Shown: positions 25,138 to 34,926, counted from the first letter of the stretch. The stretch is 64,000 bases of DNA from Xiheimicrobium sp052034585 (GCA_052034585.1 JBPOIJ010000081.1:1-64000), one strand, 5' to 3'. Notes: a model not told the origin generated them from the sequence alone. Made by a program: numbers and translations.

Positions 25138-27018
25138 ATGTCCGCCGAGGCGCTCGACATCGCGAAGCAGGCGTCGATGCTGGTGGCGACGCACCAGGAG
25201 ACCGCCGAGACGCTCGTGCGCCACCCTCGGTCGACGGTGACGCCGCCGCGCGATGGGCGAACGGGCAAGCGCGCCCTCGACGTTCTCCGCACGCTCCAAC
25301 CCGATCGCAACGCGCTCGTCGAGGAGTCGGTGCTCGGGCAGGGCGGCATGGGGGTGGTGAAGCTGGCGCGCCAGGTGGCGCTCGACCGCGCGGTGGCGGT
25401 GAAGACGCTCAAGGGCGTTCCGGTGCCTGACGACGTCGAGGCCCTGCTCGCCGAGGCGTGGCTCGCCGGCGCGCTGGAGCACCCGGGCATTCTCCCGATC
25501 TACTCGCTGTCTCTCGACGGCGATGGTCGGCCGCTCGTGGTGATGAAGCGCATCGAGGGCGTCACCTGGACCAAGCTGCTCGCCAAGGACGCCGCCCTCG
25601 AGACGTACGCGCCAGGACGAACGCCGCTCGAGTCGCACCTCAAGATCGCGATCCAGCTCTGCAACGCGGTTCACTTCGCCCACTCGCGCGGGGTGATTCA
25701 CCGCGATCTCAAGCCCGACAACGTGATGGTCGGCTCGTTCGGTGAGGTCTACCTGGTGGACTGGGGCATCGCGACGAGCCCGGGGCCCTCGACGCAGCTC
25801 GCGGGGACCCCGGCCTACATGGCGCCGGAGATGATTGGCGGAGCGACGCTCTCGGCCTCGACCGACGTCTACCTGCTCGGCTCGATCCTCTTCGAGGTGC
25901 TCTCGGGCCGGGCGCCGCATCGGGGGGCGACGGCGCACGAGATGATCTCGAGCGTGCTGGCCTCGACGCCCGAGCTGCCCACCACCGCGCCGGTCGAGCT
26001 GGCCGAGCTGGTGCGGCGGTGCATGGCGCGCGACCCGAGCGAGCGGCCTGCGAGCGCGTTGGAGGTGCGGCAAGCCCTCGAGCGCTTCCTCGAGCACCAG
26101 GGCTCACGCGAGCTCGTCGAACAGTCGGAGCTGCGTGCCGCCGAGCTGAGCGACGCGCTGTCGCGCACCCCGCCCGATCCGGTGCAGGTGAGCCGGCTCT
26201 TCTCGGAGTGCCGCTTCGGCTATGCGCAGGCGCTCCGCGTCTGGCCCAAGAACGAGACGGCCCAGCGGAGCCTCGCGCGGGTGACCGCGACGATGGTTCG
26301 ATACGAGCTGGCGCATGGGGCCGTCCGGCAGGCCGAGACGCTGCTGGCCGAGCTGACGCCACCGCCTCCCGAGCTCGTCGAAGCGGTCAGTCAGGCGCGC
26401 AACGACGACCTGGAGCGCGCGAAGGAGCTGGAGCGGCTCCATCGTCTCGCGGAGTCGCTGGATCCCCTCACTGGGAGCGCGGCGCGGGTGATCATCGTCT
26501 TCGTCCTCGGGGTCATCTGGGCGAGCGCGCCGATGGCCGCCTTCTTCGTGCTCCCGCACTACACGCTCGACGAGCTCCTCGCGCCCATTCCCATCAACGT
26601 CCTCAGCCTCGTGGCGCTGCTCGGCATGGCGATGCGCACCCCGCGCTCCCGGTGGACGCCGCTCAACGAGAAGATCGCGCACCTGCTCTTCTTCGCGCTG
26701 GGCGTTCAGACCGTCGGCCTCTTGTACGCGCGCTGGGCGCTGCCTCACTCGGGCCCACACGTCGTCGCGGTGTTGCTCGCCTTCTGGTGCGTCATCATCG
26801 GCGCGATCGCCACCACCCTCGCCGCGGAGACCTGGCCGACCGCCGTCTGCTTCGCCCTCGCGACTGCCGCCGCCGTCGAGTGGCCACAGTGGCGCTACCC
26901 GATCGGCAGCGCGGCGAACGTCATGTTGATGCTCAACCTGGGCATCATCTTCGTCTACCAGCGGCGCCAGCTCGACGCCCGAGCACGGGAAGAGGCTCGC
27001 AAGCGCAGCGTCAGTTGA
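25138..27018 (+). CDS. Membrane Ser/Thr protein kinase, copy B (DWG variant)
   Basis: A 626-residue paralogue of the kinase at 22145-24010, with the same layout. It has glycine loop VLGQGGMGVV (65-74), Lys89, HRDLKPDN (188-195), DWG (208-210) and GTPAYMAPE, the same helical linker (RELVEQSELRAAELSDALSR) and the same six-helix membrane tail (from VIIVFVLGVIWASAPM). By eye about half of the residues are identical to copy A over the kinase domain. Its start lies 6 bp after the lipoprotein stop. Its stop overlaps the stop of the convergent MYXO-CTERM gene by 8 bp. Confidence 0.93.
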   Translation: MSAEALDIAKQASMLVATHQETAETLVRHPRSTVTPPRDGRTGKRALDVLRTLQPDRNALVEESVLGQGGMGVVKLARQVALDRAVAVKTLKGVPVPDDVEALLAEAWLAGALEHPGILPIYSLSLDGDGRPLVVMKRIEGVTWTKLLAKDAALETYAPGRTPLESHLKIAIQLCNAVHFAHSRGVIHRDLKPDNVMVGSFGEVYLVDWGIATSPGPSTQLAGTPAYMAPEMIGGATLSASTDVYLLGSILFEVLSGRAPHRGATAHEMISSVLASTPELPTTAPVELAELVRRCMARDPSERPASALEVRQALERFLEHQGSRELVEQSELRAAELSDALSRTPPDPVQVSRLFSECRFGYAQALRVWPKNETAQRSLARVTATMVRYELAHGAVRQAETLLAELTPPPPELVEAVSQARNDDLERAKELERLHRLAESLDPLTGSAARVIIVFVLGVIWASAPMAAFFVLPHYTLDELLAPIPINVLSLVALLGMAMRTPRSRWTPLNEKIAHLLFFALGVQTVGLLYARWALPHSGPHVVAVLLAFWCVIIGAIATTLAAETWPTAVCFALATAAAVEWPQWRYPIGSAANVMLMLNLGIIFVYQRRQLDARAREEARKRSVS

Positions 27019-30000
27019 GCAGTCGGCGCGTGCGTCGCCACCGCGCGAAGAGGAGCCACGCGAGGGGCGCGAGCGAGCCCCCGGCAGTCGAGCAGCCGTT
27101 GCCACCACCGATGCCGCCGCCGCCCCACGCTTGGTTGACCCGATGCACGACGAGCGCGACGGGCTGGGTCTTCGGGCCCTTGTTTCCCGCCGCGTCGGAG
27201 GCCTGCGCCGCGACCAGGTGATCGCCCACCGGCGTCGAGGCGGCCGGCAGCGCGAACGACCAGAGGCCCGCCCCGTCGGCGGTGGTCGTGCCGATTGGTT
27301 GATCGTCGACGAAGACGGTCACGCTGGCGTTCGGCTCGGTGACGCCGCTCGCGGTGACGGGGGTGCCGTCGGAGGTGTCGGCGGGGTCGACCTTGAGCGT
27401 CGTCGGCGGCCCCATCGTGTCGACGGTGAAGCGGTTCGAGACCGAATCTCCGCTCGTGGCGCCGTTCACCACCTGGCGCGCGCGCACGTCGTGGGGCCCG
27501 TCGGTGAGCGTCGGGGTCTGGGTGAAGCGCCAGCTGCCGTTGGCGTCGGCGATGACCGTTCCAACGTCGCGCCCATCGATCACCACGGTGACGGTGGCGC
27601 CAGGGCTCGCGGTGCCTTCGATGTCGGGGGTCGAATCCGAGGTGAGGCTCCCGTTCGCAGGTGACGTCACGGTCGGAGCCTGAGCCGTGCCCTGCGAGAT
27701 GGTGAAGACGACGGTGTTGCTGTTGGCGCTCGTCTGCCCGGTGGAGTTGGTGGCCGTCGCGACCGCCGAGTACGTGCCAGGCATGAGCGGAGCCGAAGGG
27801 GTCAGGCTCCAGGCGCCTTGCGCGTTGGCGGTGGTGGTGCCGAGGGTGGTGCCGTTGAGCTTCACGGTGACGGTGACGCCGGGGGTCGCGGTGCCGGAGA
27901 TCGTCGGCGAGCGAGTCGAGAGCATCGCTCCGTCTTGCGGCATGGTGATGACGGGGGGCGGGTTGGGCGCGTCGATGAAGAAGGTGGTGGTGGCGCTCGC
28001 CGGGCCGGTGTTTCCCGCGAGATCGGTCTGGGTCGCGCTCACCGTGTTCATCCCGAGGGGCAGGGCGCTGGTCGGGGTGAAGCTCCAGACGCCGTTGCCG
28101 TCGGCCATCGCGTTGCCGGCGACGCTGCCGTCGATGGTGATCGAGACGCTCGCGTTGGGCTCGGCGGTGCCGGTGATCGCCGGGCGCGTGTCGGTCGTGC
28201 GGCTCATGTTCGCCGGCGAGGTGATCGTCGGCGCGCCGGGAACGACGGTGTCCTTGAGGGCGTACTTGGTGTCCACCACCGTGCCGCTCGAGTTCGTCTG
28301 GGCGCCGCTGATGGTGACCTGCGGAGCGTCGGGCACGGTGTGCACGTCGAGGGTCGCGCGGAAGGTGCCGTTGGTGCAGGGCGCCATCGCGGTGATCCCA
28401 CCCACCGAGAGCGAGACGTTGCCCGCGGTGGTGGTGCAGGTGCCGCTCACCACGTAGGCGCTCGCGTTCATCGCGTTGATCGCTGGAGGCATCGCGATCA
28501 CCACCGACGGGAGCGTGCCCGAGACGGTGAAGGTGCGCGCCGCGCTCGGCATGCTGGTCACCATCGCGAGGGTCTGGGTGGCCGTCACCGTGTAGCTGCC
28601 GTTGCCGAGAATGGTGGTGCAGCTCCAGGTCCCGCTGGCGCTCACCGTCGCCGTGCACACGCTCGCGCCACCCATGCGGGTCACCGTCACCAGCGCGTTG
28701 GCGAGGCCGGTGCCGGAGATCGACGGGTTCGGCCCGACGGTCGCGCTCTGGGCGGGTGTCTGGATGACGGGCGGAGTCACCTGGATGCAGCGAGTCGGCG
28801 TCGTTCCGGTGCACGAGAACCCAGGCTCGAGCGCGCAGACCGAGGAGCACCCGTCTCCATTCTGGCCGTTGCCGTCGTCACACGCCTCGGCGCCGCGCAG
28901 GTAGCCATCGGCGCAGAGGTCTTGCCAGTTGGGAACGGCGTCGCCGTCTCGATCGCGCGCGCTGGAGAGTGGGCTCGTCACCCCGATGCCCGCTGCGGCA
29001 CAGCCAGTGGGAACGCCCGCGCCGGTGCAGGTGACGTCGAAGGCGTTGTCGATGCCGTCGGAGTCGGAGTCGGCGTTCGCCTTGAGCCGATCGGCGGTGC
29101 CGTCGTTGTTGGTGTCGAAGGCCTCGACGAAGTCCGAGATGCCATCGGCGTCGGAGTCGGGGTCGAGGTGATCGTCGAAGAGATCGGCGTCGGTGTTCAC
29201 CCCCATCGTGCGCGGGGCGTCGAGGAAGCCGTCGTTGTTGGCGTCGAGCGCGGAATCGACTCGGCCGTCTCCGTTCGCGTCGGCGTAGCCGTACTCCCGC
29301 GCGTCGGGCACTCCGTCGTCGTCGGAGTCGGCGTCGAGGAAGTCTGGCCGGCCGTCGGTGTCGGTCGACCGCGGGGTGGAGACGCCTCCCGACTGGCAGC
29401 GCCCGTTCGCTTGAACCGGAGGGCAGCCATCGAGGCGCCCGTTCACGTTCGCGTCGGCGGCTCCGGCTTCGAGGGTGTCGCTGATGCCGTCGCCGTCGGA
29501 GTCGAGATCGATCGCGTTGGGAATTCCGTCTTGATCGACGTCGCCCGAGCCTTCCAGCGCGTCGTCCAAGCCGTCACCGTCGTCGTCCACGTCGATGAGG
29601 TTGGGCACGCCGTCCGAGTCGGTGTCGGTGACGGGCACGCAGACGGTCGTGGTCGCGGCGGTGATGAAGTTGGGCAGCGAGGCGTCGAGGGCGAAGAAGC
29701 GGTTGAAGGTGGTGCCGTCGTGTTCGACCTCGTAGGCGATGTCGAAGGACGCCTGGTTGCGGAAGGTGAGCACGACCGCGTTGTCGAAGGCTCCGGACCC
29801 GACGAGGTTGTCGGCGGTGCCACTGAAGACGAGCTCGGTCGCGCGGGCGCCGGCCTGAACGGTGGTGGGTGGGGTCCTCGCGAGCTCGTACGCGGTGAGC
29901 CCGCCGAGCGAGGGAATGATCCGCTCGGTGAAGCTGGTGGTGCGATCGAGATCGCCGATCTCGGCGGAGAAGTCGCCGCTCGCGGGAGTCGTCGTGCCGG

Positions 30001-30349
30001 TGAGGAAGAGCTCGTAGCGCAGGCGCAGCGTCGCGGTGCCCGGCGTCCCCGGGGGCATCGCGCTCGCGAAGGTGACGACCGCCGCGCCGCTGATCCCCTG
30101 CAGGGTGTGGGTGAAGCCCGTCGACGGAGTGGTGGACAGCCGGGTCACCCGCACGTCGACCGCCTGGCCGGCGAGCGTGCCGACGTTGGTGTAGGTGATG
30201 GTGTCGCCCGAGGTGCTCCCATCGGGGAAGGTGAAGTCGGCGTAGCCGTTCACGCCGGGGCGGCCGCACTGGGCATCGGCGGCGGCAGCGAAGAGGAGCG
30301 AACAGCTCGCGAGCGCGAGGAGGACGGGAGCGAAGCGGCGACCGGGCAT
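27011..30349 (-). CDS. Large MYXO-CTERM surface protein: TSP3 repeats, Cys-rich repeat, Ig-like repeats
   Basis: A 1112-residue exported protein. The signal peptide is MPGRRFAPVLLALASCSLLFAAAADA. After an N-terminal beta-domain (about 28-235) come thrombospondin type-3 calcium-binding repeats (about 240-470; DTDSDGVPNLIDVDDDGDGLDD and similar). Next are a myxobacterial cysteine-rich repeat (EACDDGNGQNGDGCSS) and about six bacterial Ig-like repeats (about 520-1060; for example SGTGLANALVTVTRMGG and GTAEPNASVSITIDG). The tail GNGCSTAGGSLAPLAWLLFARWRR is a MYXO-CTERM signal. The start at 30349 is fixed by AAGGAG upstream. A surface-anchored adhesin or matrix protein is likely. Confidence 0.88.
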   Translation of the reverse strand: MPGRRFAPVLLALASCSLLFAAAADAQCGRPGVNGYADFTFPDGSTSGDTITYTNVGTLAGQAVDVRVTRLSTTPSTGFTHTLQGISGAAVVTFASAMPPGTPGTATLRLRYELFLTGTTTPASGDFSAEIGDLDRTTSFTERIIPSLGGLTAYELARTPPTTVQAGARATELVFSGTADNLVGSGAFDNAVVLTFRNQASFDIAYEVEHDGTTFNRFFALDASLPNFITAATTTVCVPVTDTDSDGVPNLIDVDDDGDGLDDALEGSGDVDQDGIPNAIDLDSDGDGISDTLEAGAADANVNGRLDGCPPVQANGRCQSGGVSTPRSTDTDGRPDFLDADSDDDGVPDAREYGYADANGDGRVDSALDANNDGFLDAPRTMGVNTDADLFDDHLDPDSDADGISDFVEAFDTNNDGTADRLKANADSDSDGIDNAFDVTCTGAGVPTGCAAAGIGVTSPLSSARDRDGDAVPNWQDLCADGYLRGAEACDDGNGQNGDGCSSVCALEPGFSCTGTTPTRCIQVTPPVIQTPAQSATVGPNPSISGTGLANALVTVTRMGGASVCTATVSASGTWSCTTILGNGSYTVTATQTLAMVTSMPSAARTFTVSGTLPSVVIAMPPAINAMNASAYVVSGTCTTTAGNVSLSVGGITAMAPCTNGTFRATLDVHTVPDAPQVTISGAQTNSSGTVVDTKYALKDTVVPGAPTITSPANMSRTTDTRPAITGTAEPNASVSITIDGSVAGNAMADGNGVWSFTPTSALPLGMNTVSATQTDLAGNTGPASATTTFFIDAPNPPPVITMPQDGAMLSTRSPTISGTATPGVTVTVKLNGTTLGTTTANAQGAWSLTPSAPLMPGTYSAVATATNSTGQTSANSNTVVFTISQGTAQAPTVTSPANGSLTSDSTPDIEGTASPGATVTVVIDGRDVGTVIADANGSWRFTQTPTLTDGPHDVRARQVVNGATSGDSVSNRFTVDTMGPPTTLKVDPADTSDGTPVTASGVTEPNASVTVFVDDQPIGTTTADGAGLWSFALPAASTPVGDHLVAAQASDAAGNKGPKTQPVALVVHRVNQAWGGGGIGGGNGCSTAGGSLAPLAWLLFARWRRTRRLLN

Positions 30350-30468
30350 CGAGGGCTCCTTCATCACAACACGCTGGCCGCTGACAACGGCACCCACCCT
30401 CGGGATTTCAGTGCCTCTGGGACGGGCGCTTGTCCCCGACCAGCCCCCGGCAGTATGGCCACCGACAC

Positions 30469-31443
30469 GTGTTTCGCGTGCTGGCCGAGGCCCTCGAGGC
30501 CCCTCTCTTGATGCTGGTCGATCCCTCCGAGCGGGTCTTCTGGCCATTTATCCTCTCGGCCGCCGCCCTCGCGCTCGGGCTGGGGCTGGTGACGCGAGCG
30601 GGCGCTTCGCCGCTGACCTCGGGGCTGCTCTCGCCTCGGGTGTGGTTCCACCCGAGCGCGCTGCTCGACTACCAACTGCTCTTCGCCAAGTCGCTCGTCC
30701 GGGCGCTCCTCTTCGCCCCGTGGATGCTCACCTCGACGCTCGTCGCGGTGAAGGTGATGCTCGCCTTGTTCTACCTCTTCGGTGCGGTCGAGCCCACCTC
30801 GGCGGCCCCTTGGTGGCTGATCGGCGCCTACACGGTGGCGATCTTCGTGGTCTCCGATCTCTCGCGCTTCGTGGTGCACCTGCTGATGCATCACGTCCCC
30901 TCCCTCTGGCAGCTGCACCAGGTGCATCACTCGGCCGAGGTCCTCACTCCGTTCACCGAGTACCGCACCCACCCGCTCGAAGAGGTGCTGCAAGAGCTCC
31001 GTGGCGCGCTCTCGATCGGGCTGGTGGCAGGCGTGTTCACCTGGTCGCTCGGGGCGAACGTACCCTCGTGGGAGATGCTCGGCGTGAACGCGATCGCCTT
31101 CTGGCTGACCGCGCTCGGGTCGAACCTGCGTCACTCGCACGTCTGGCTGTCCTTCGGTCCGTTCGAGCGGTGGATCCTGAGCCCGGCCCAGCACCAGCTG
31201 CACCACGACGCCGAGACCGGTGGCTGGCGGGTGAACTACGGCTCCTTCCTCGCCGTGTGGGATCGGCTCTGGGGCACGCTCGTGCTCGCCTCGCAGAAGA
31301 AGGTGACGCGCTTCGGGCTCTCCGAGACCGAGCTCAACCACCGGCCGACTCGGCTCGGCTCCGTCTTGTTCGACCCGCTGCTGGCGATCGTTCGCAGCCT
31401 CAAGCCCGTGCGGCGGCGTCCAGCGAAACCGGAAGCGACCTGA
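30469..31443 (+). CDS. Sterol desaturase/fatty-acid hydroxylase-family membrane protein
   Basis: A membrane di-iron oxygenase-like protein of about 324 residues with several hydrophobic segments. The histidine boxes are HLLMHH, HQVHHS and HQLHHD, the eight-His pattern of the fatty acid hydroxylase superfamily (sterol desaturases, carotenoid and sphingolipid hydroxylases). Myxobacteria make sterols and unusual lipids, so lipid hydroxylation is the likely role, but the substrate is unknown. The start is uncertain: GTG codons at 30469 and 30478 and an upstream TTG at 30430 are in frame, and no clear ribosome-binding site decides. It diverges from the MYXO-CTERM gene. Confidence 0.85.
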   Translation: MFRVLAEALEAPLLMLVDPSERVFWPFILSAAALALGLGLVTRAGASPLTSGLLSPRVWFHPSALLDYQLLFAKSLVRALLFAPWMLTSTLVAVKVMLALFYLFGAVEPTSAAPWWLIGAYTVAIFVVSDLSRFVVHLLMHHVPSLWQLHQVHHSAEVLTPFTEYRTHPLEEVLQELRGALSIGLVAGVFTWSLGANVPSWEMLGVNAIAFWLTALGSNLRHSHVWLSFGPFERWILSPAQHQLHHDAETGGWRVNYGSFLAVWDRLWGTLVLASQKKVTRFGLSETELNHRPTRLGSVLFDPLLAIVRSLKPVRRRPAKPEAT

Positions 31444-31514
31444 GCGCTTTCCCGGTTCGACGCTGCCCTCGCCCGAGCGGTGAGTGCGCGCGCGTCTCCG
31501 CTCCCGGCTTCGTC

Positions 31515-32795
31515 TCACCAGAGGAGGGCGAGGCCGAGCCCCACGAGGAGCGACACCGCCGACACCTCGACGATGCGCCGCGCGAAGGCCCAGCCGCCGA
31601 GCGTCGCCGCCATCACCGCCTTCACCACCGTGTTGCTCGAGACCGCGATGACGATCGTGCGCGAGGCCACCTCCGGGGTGATGGAGTTGGTCTTCACCAG
31701 GTTCGCCATCGTGAGGGTGATCGCGTCGACGTCGGTGAGCCCGGCGAGCAAGCCGGTGAGGTAGCTGCCAGCGGTGCCGAAGGTGTCGGTCGCCCAGCGC
31801 GAGGCCACGAGGATGAAGACGAAGAACGCGCCGAACTGAACGGCCTTCTTGAGCTCGAATGGGTTGGTCAGCTGCACCTCGGTGGCGCCGGCGTCGTGCG
31901 CCCGATCGTGCAGCGTCATCCACACCACGCTCGACAGGCTCACGAGGCCCATCGCCACGAGGGGCACGAGCACGCGGGGGAGGAGTGAGGCTTCGACGGC
32001 CGCGACCGCGACCAGCACCCTGGCGAACATGATGGTGCAGGCGATGAGGACGGCGAGCGAGCTCACCTTGGCGAGCTGCGGGGTCTGCTTGGCGCGCGCG
32101 GCGGCAGCGAGCGTCACTGCGGTCGACGACGCGAGCCCACCGACGGCGCCGGTGATGAGCAGCCCCTTGCCGTGTCCCCACAGGCGCATCGCCACGTAGC
32201 CGACGAAGCCGATGCCGGCGATGAGCAGCACCATGAAGCCGATGCGGTAGGGGTTGAGCGCGCCGTAGGGCCCGAGCGGCTCGTTGGGCAACAGCGGCAG
32301 CACCACCACCGAGATGACGAGGAACTTCACGGTCGCGAGCACGTCGTCGCGCGAGAGCTTCGCCGAGAACGTTCGCAGCTCGGTCTTCGCCGAGAGGAGC
32401 ACCGTCACCGCGACGGCGACCGACGCCACCACGAAGATGCGGTGCCGGAGCGGCTCGATGACGTTCGAGGCCGAGAGCACGCCGAGGAAGAAGGTGAGGA
32501 GCGCGCTCGCTTCGGTGGTGAGCCCGACATGCCCGCGCTGGGCGTCGTGCCAGTAGCCGATGGCGAGGAAGAGGCTCAAGCCCAGGGCGGCCACGAAGAG
32601 GGGCAGGGGCCCGTGACGCTCGAGGAGCAGCGCGCTGGTGGCCCCGAGGAGCGCGAAGAGCGGGTAGGTGCGCACGCCACCCGAGAAGCCCCGTTGCTCG
32701 GCAGGGCTCGGCTTGGAGTGCTCTCGCTCGAGCCCAATCAACAACCCCGACAGGAGCGCGAGGGCCAACGATGGGTACGGTTCGTACGCCTCCAC
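31515..32795 (-). CDS. MgtC/SapB-type and DUF4010 membrane protein
   Basis: A 426-residue polytopic membrane protein with ten or more hydrophobic segments. The N-terminal part YPSLALALLSGLLIGLEREHS followed by GVRTYPLFALLGATSALL matches the MgtC/SapB N-terminal domain. The C-terminal half (GAVGGLASSTAVTLAAAARA, GLTDVDAITLTMANLV, SSNTVVKAVMAATLGG) matches DUF4010, a fusion seen in many bacteria with an unproven role in ion homeostasis. A GTG start at 32795 is chosen because the preceding residues are not membrane-like. It diverges from the scramblase-like gene. Confidence 0.85.
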   Translation of the reverse strand: MEAYEPYPSLALALLSGLLIGLEREHSKPSPAEQRGFSGGVRTYPLFALLGATSALLLERHGPLPLFVAALGLSLFLAIGYWHDAQRGHVGLTTEASALLTFFLGVLSASNVIEPLRHRIFVVASVAVAVTVLLSAKTELRTFSAKLSRDDVLATVKFLVISVVVLPLLPNEPLGPYGALNPYRIGFMVLLIAGIGFVGYVAMRLWGHGKGLLITGAVGGLASSTAVTLAAAARAKQTPQLAKVSSLAVLIACTIMFARVLVAVAAVEASLLPRVLVPLVAMGLVSLSSVVWMTLHDRAHDAGATEVQLTNPFELKKAVQFGAFFVFILVASRWATDTFGTAGSYLTGLLAGLTDVDAITLTMANLVKTNSITPEVASRTIVIAVSSNTVVKAVMAATLGGWAFARRIVEVSAVSLLVGLGLALLW

Positions 32796-32881
32796 GACCG
32801 TCAGAATGCGCCTCTTCCGAGGCGGGCGCGAGAAATCACGGGGCCTGGGCGGTGCAGCGCGCCTTCGCGTAGATTTCACCC

Positions 32882-33715
32882 ATGTCCGACGAGCTCGAAC
32901 TCGACTGGGGCAACCGCGCGCCACGGCATCCTGGCAACGATCAGCCACCAGCGGCGGCGCCTCCTCCGCAGGAGATCCTCCCAACGGGCAAGGGGCTTCC
33001 GCCTGGGCACCCGGCAGCGATGCCCGAGGGCCTGCGCTTTCGCACCGCACGGTTCTTCACCGACGAGACGGTGCGGGTGTCGCAGAGCGTCGAGATGCTC
33101 CAGGCGCTGGTCGGGTGGGATCAAGCGAACACCTTCGACGTGCGCGGTGAGGACGGCGCGCTGCTCTTCTGTGCGCAAGAGCAACGCAACGGGCTGCTCG
33201 CGAGCCTCAGCCGCAACTTCAACCCGTTCTACAAGAACGTCACCGATTGCATGACGAGCGACGGCTCGCTCTTCTTGCGCTGCACGTTCCCCTTCACGTT
33301 CTTCTTTCGTCGCTGCGAGGTGCAGGGCTGGGACGAGAAGGCGCTGGGCGTCGTGCAGAGCCGGTTTCACCTGCTCAAGTTTCGGGCCGATCTCTGCAAC
33401 CCCACCGGGGCGGTGTTGCTCGAGGTGCATGGGCCGATGCTCAAGTTCCTGAGCTTCACCGATTGGGTGTTCGAGGTGCGCCGCGGGGATCAGGTGGTGG
33501 CGAAGATCAAGAAGCACTGGGGTGGCTTCTTTCGAGAAGCCTTCACCCAGTCGGATCGGTTCAGCATCGAGTTCGAGCCGGGCTTCGTCGATCCCCGGCT
33601 GCGGCTGCTCGTCTTCGCCGCCGCCCTCACCGTGGATGCGACGGCGTTCGAGAAGAAGGGCCGGCACTTTCAGGGTGGCGATTTGGCGCAGAACGTCTTC
33701 AAGCTGCTCGAGTGA
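32882..33715 (+). CDS. Phospholipid scramblase/LURP-one-like protein
   Basis: A 277-residue protein. After a Pro-rich N-terminal 50 residues, the beta-barrel-like core (VEMLQALVGWDQANTFDVRG, FLRCTFPFTFFFRRCEVQ, GAVLLEVHGPMLKFLSFTDWVFEVRRGDQVVAKIKKHWGG) ends in a helix-like segment DPRLRLLVFAAALTVDATAF. This order matches the Tubby-like scramblase/LURP-one superfamily. The name reflects fold, and lipid scrambling by the bacterial members is unproven. It is flanked by the divergent MgtC-type gene and a convergent acyl-CoA dehydrogenase gene. Confidence 0.85.
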   Translation: MSDELELDWGNRAPRHPGNDQPPAAAPPPQEILPTGKGLPPGHPAAMPEGLRFRTARFFTDETVRVSQSVEMLQALVGWDQANTFDVRGEDGALLFCAQEQRNGLLASLSRNFNPFYKNVTDCMTSDGSLFLRCTFPFTFFFRRCEVQGWDEKALGVVQSRFHLLKFRADLCNPTGAVLLEVHGPMLKFLSFTDWVFEVRRGDQVVAKIKKHWGGFFREAFTQSDRFSIEFEPGFVDPRLRLLVFAAALTVDATAFEKKGRHFQGGDLAQNVFKLLE

Positions 33716-33766
33716 GACGAAGCAGCGTGCGCGAGGAGCGCGCGAGGCGGAGTCGGTGCTGGGAAC

Positions 33767-34885
33767 TCAGGCGAGGAGGTGGCGCGCGATCACGAGCCGC
33801 TGCACCTCGCTCGCGCCCTCGTAGATGCGGAGCGCACGAACGTCTCGGTACAGCCGCTCGACCGCGAAGCCCTTCACGACGCCGTTGCCGCCGTGCACCT
33901 GCAGGCAGCGATCGACGATCCGCTGGGCGGCCTCGGTCGCGAACAGCTTGCACACCGCCGCTTCGTAGGTGACGCGAGCCTGGCCCGAGTCCTTCGTCGT
34001 CGCCGCCATGTGAACGAGGAGCCGAGAGGCCTCGAGCTCGACCGCCGAGTCCGCCAGCAAGGCCTGCACCGCGGAGAGCTCGGCCAAGGGCGCGCCGAAC
34101 TGCTTGCGGCTGGTGACGTAGCGCAGGGCTTCTTCCAGCGCGCGCCTCGCCATTCCCACCGCGGCCGCCCCCACCGTGCTGCGGAAGACGTCGAGCGTCG
34201 AGAGGGCGAGCTTCATTCCCGCGCCATCTTCTCCGAGCAGCGCGTCCGACGGCACCTGACAGCGCTCGAGGTCGAGCTCGCCGATCGGGTGCTCGCCGAG
34301 GAGCTCCATCTGCTTGGCGACGCGGAAGCCGGGCGCCGAGGCGGGAACGACGAAGGCCGAGATGCCCTTGGGCCCCTCACCGGTGCGGGCGAAGACCGTG
34401 TAGTGCGTCGCGACCCCCGCGTTGGAGATGAAGCGCTTCTTTCCCGAGAGGCTCCACCCCGTCGCGGTCTTCGTCGCGCGAGTCGAGAGCGCGGCGACGT
34501 CACTGCCCGCCTCCGGTTCGGTGAGCGCGAAGGCGAACAGCGCGCTGCCGTCGGCGACCTTTCGCAGGAGCGTCGTCTTCTGCGCCTCCGAGCCCGCGAG
34601 GACGATCGGGTGGCTGCCGAGCCCTTGCACCGCGAAGAGCGAATCTGCCGCCGCGTTGCGTGCCGCCAGCTCTTCGCGCAGCACGCAGACCGACATCACC
34701 TCGACCGTTGGCGCGATGCCTCCGTACGCCTGCGGAACGAGGTAGGGGTAGAAGCCGAGCGCGGCGACGGCCTTGGCCAGCCCTTCGTCATCGTGGGGCG
34801 CGACGTCGGCGTCGATGGCGGCGAACCGCTCCTTGGCGCGCTGCTTCAGCTCGAGGTGGGCCTTCGTCAGGAAGGAGGCGGACAT
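33767..34885 (-). CDS. Acyl-CoA dehydrogenase
   Basis: A 372-residue flavoprotein that oxidises acyl-CoA to trans-2-enoyl-CoA. FAD and substrate motifs are FALTEPEAGSDVAALSTRA and GKKRFISNAG (middle domain), RKQFGAPLAELSAVQALLAD and VHGGNGVVKGFAVERLYRD (C-terminal helical domain), and the catalytic Glu region IYEGASEVQRLVIARHLL. The acyl chain preference cannot be read from the sequence. It is separated by only 41 bp from the GDPD-like gene upstream on the same strand. Confidence 0.94.
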   Translation of the reverse strand: MSASFLTKAHLELKQRAKERFAAIDADVAPHDDEGLAKAVAALGFYPYLVPQAYGGIAPTVEVMSVCVLREELAARNAAADSLFAVQGLGSHPIVLAGSEAQKTTLLRKVADGSALFAFALTEPEAGSDVAALSTRATKTATGWSLSGKKRFISNAGVATHYTVFARTGEGPKGISAFVVPASAPGFRVAKQMELLGEHPIGELDLERCQVPSDALLGEDGAGMKLALSTLDVFRSTVGAAAVGMARRALEEALRYVTSRKQFGAPLAELSAVQALLADSAVELEASRLLVHMAATTKDSGQARVTYEAAVCKLFATEAAQRIVDRCLQVHGGNGVVKGFAVERLYRDVRALRIYEGASEVQRLVIARHLLA

Positions 34886-34926
34886 GGCCGCTGACTATTC
34901 GGAGCGACGGTCCGAGTCACGCGCGG

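Noticed and set aside
30430..30468. Upstream TTG start for the hydroxylase gene
   Set aside because: The added residues (SPTSPRQYGHRH) are not typical of the family and there is no ribosome-binding site; later GTG codons are preferred, though not proven.
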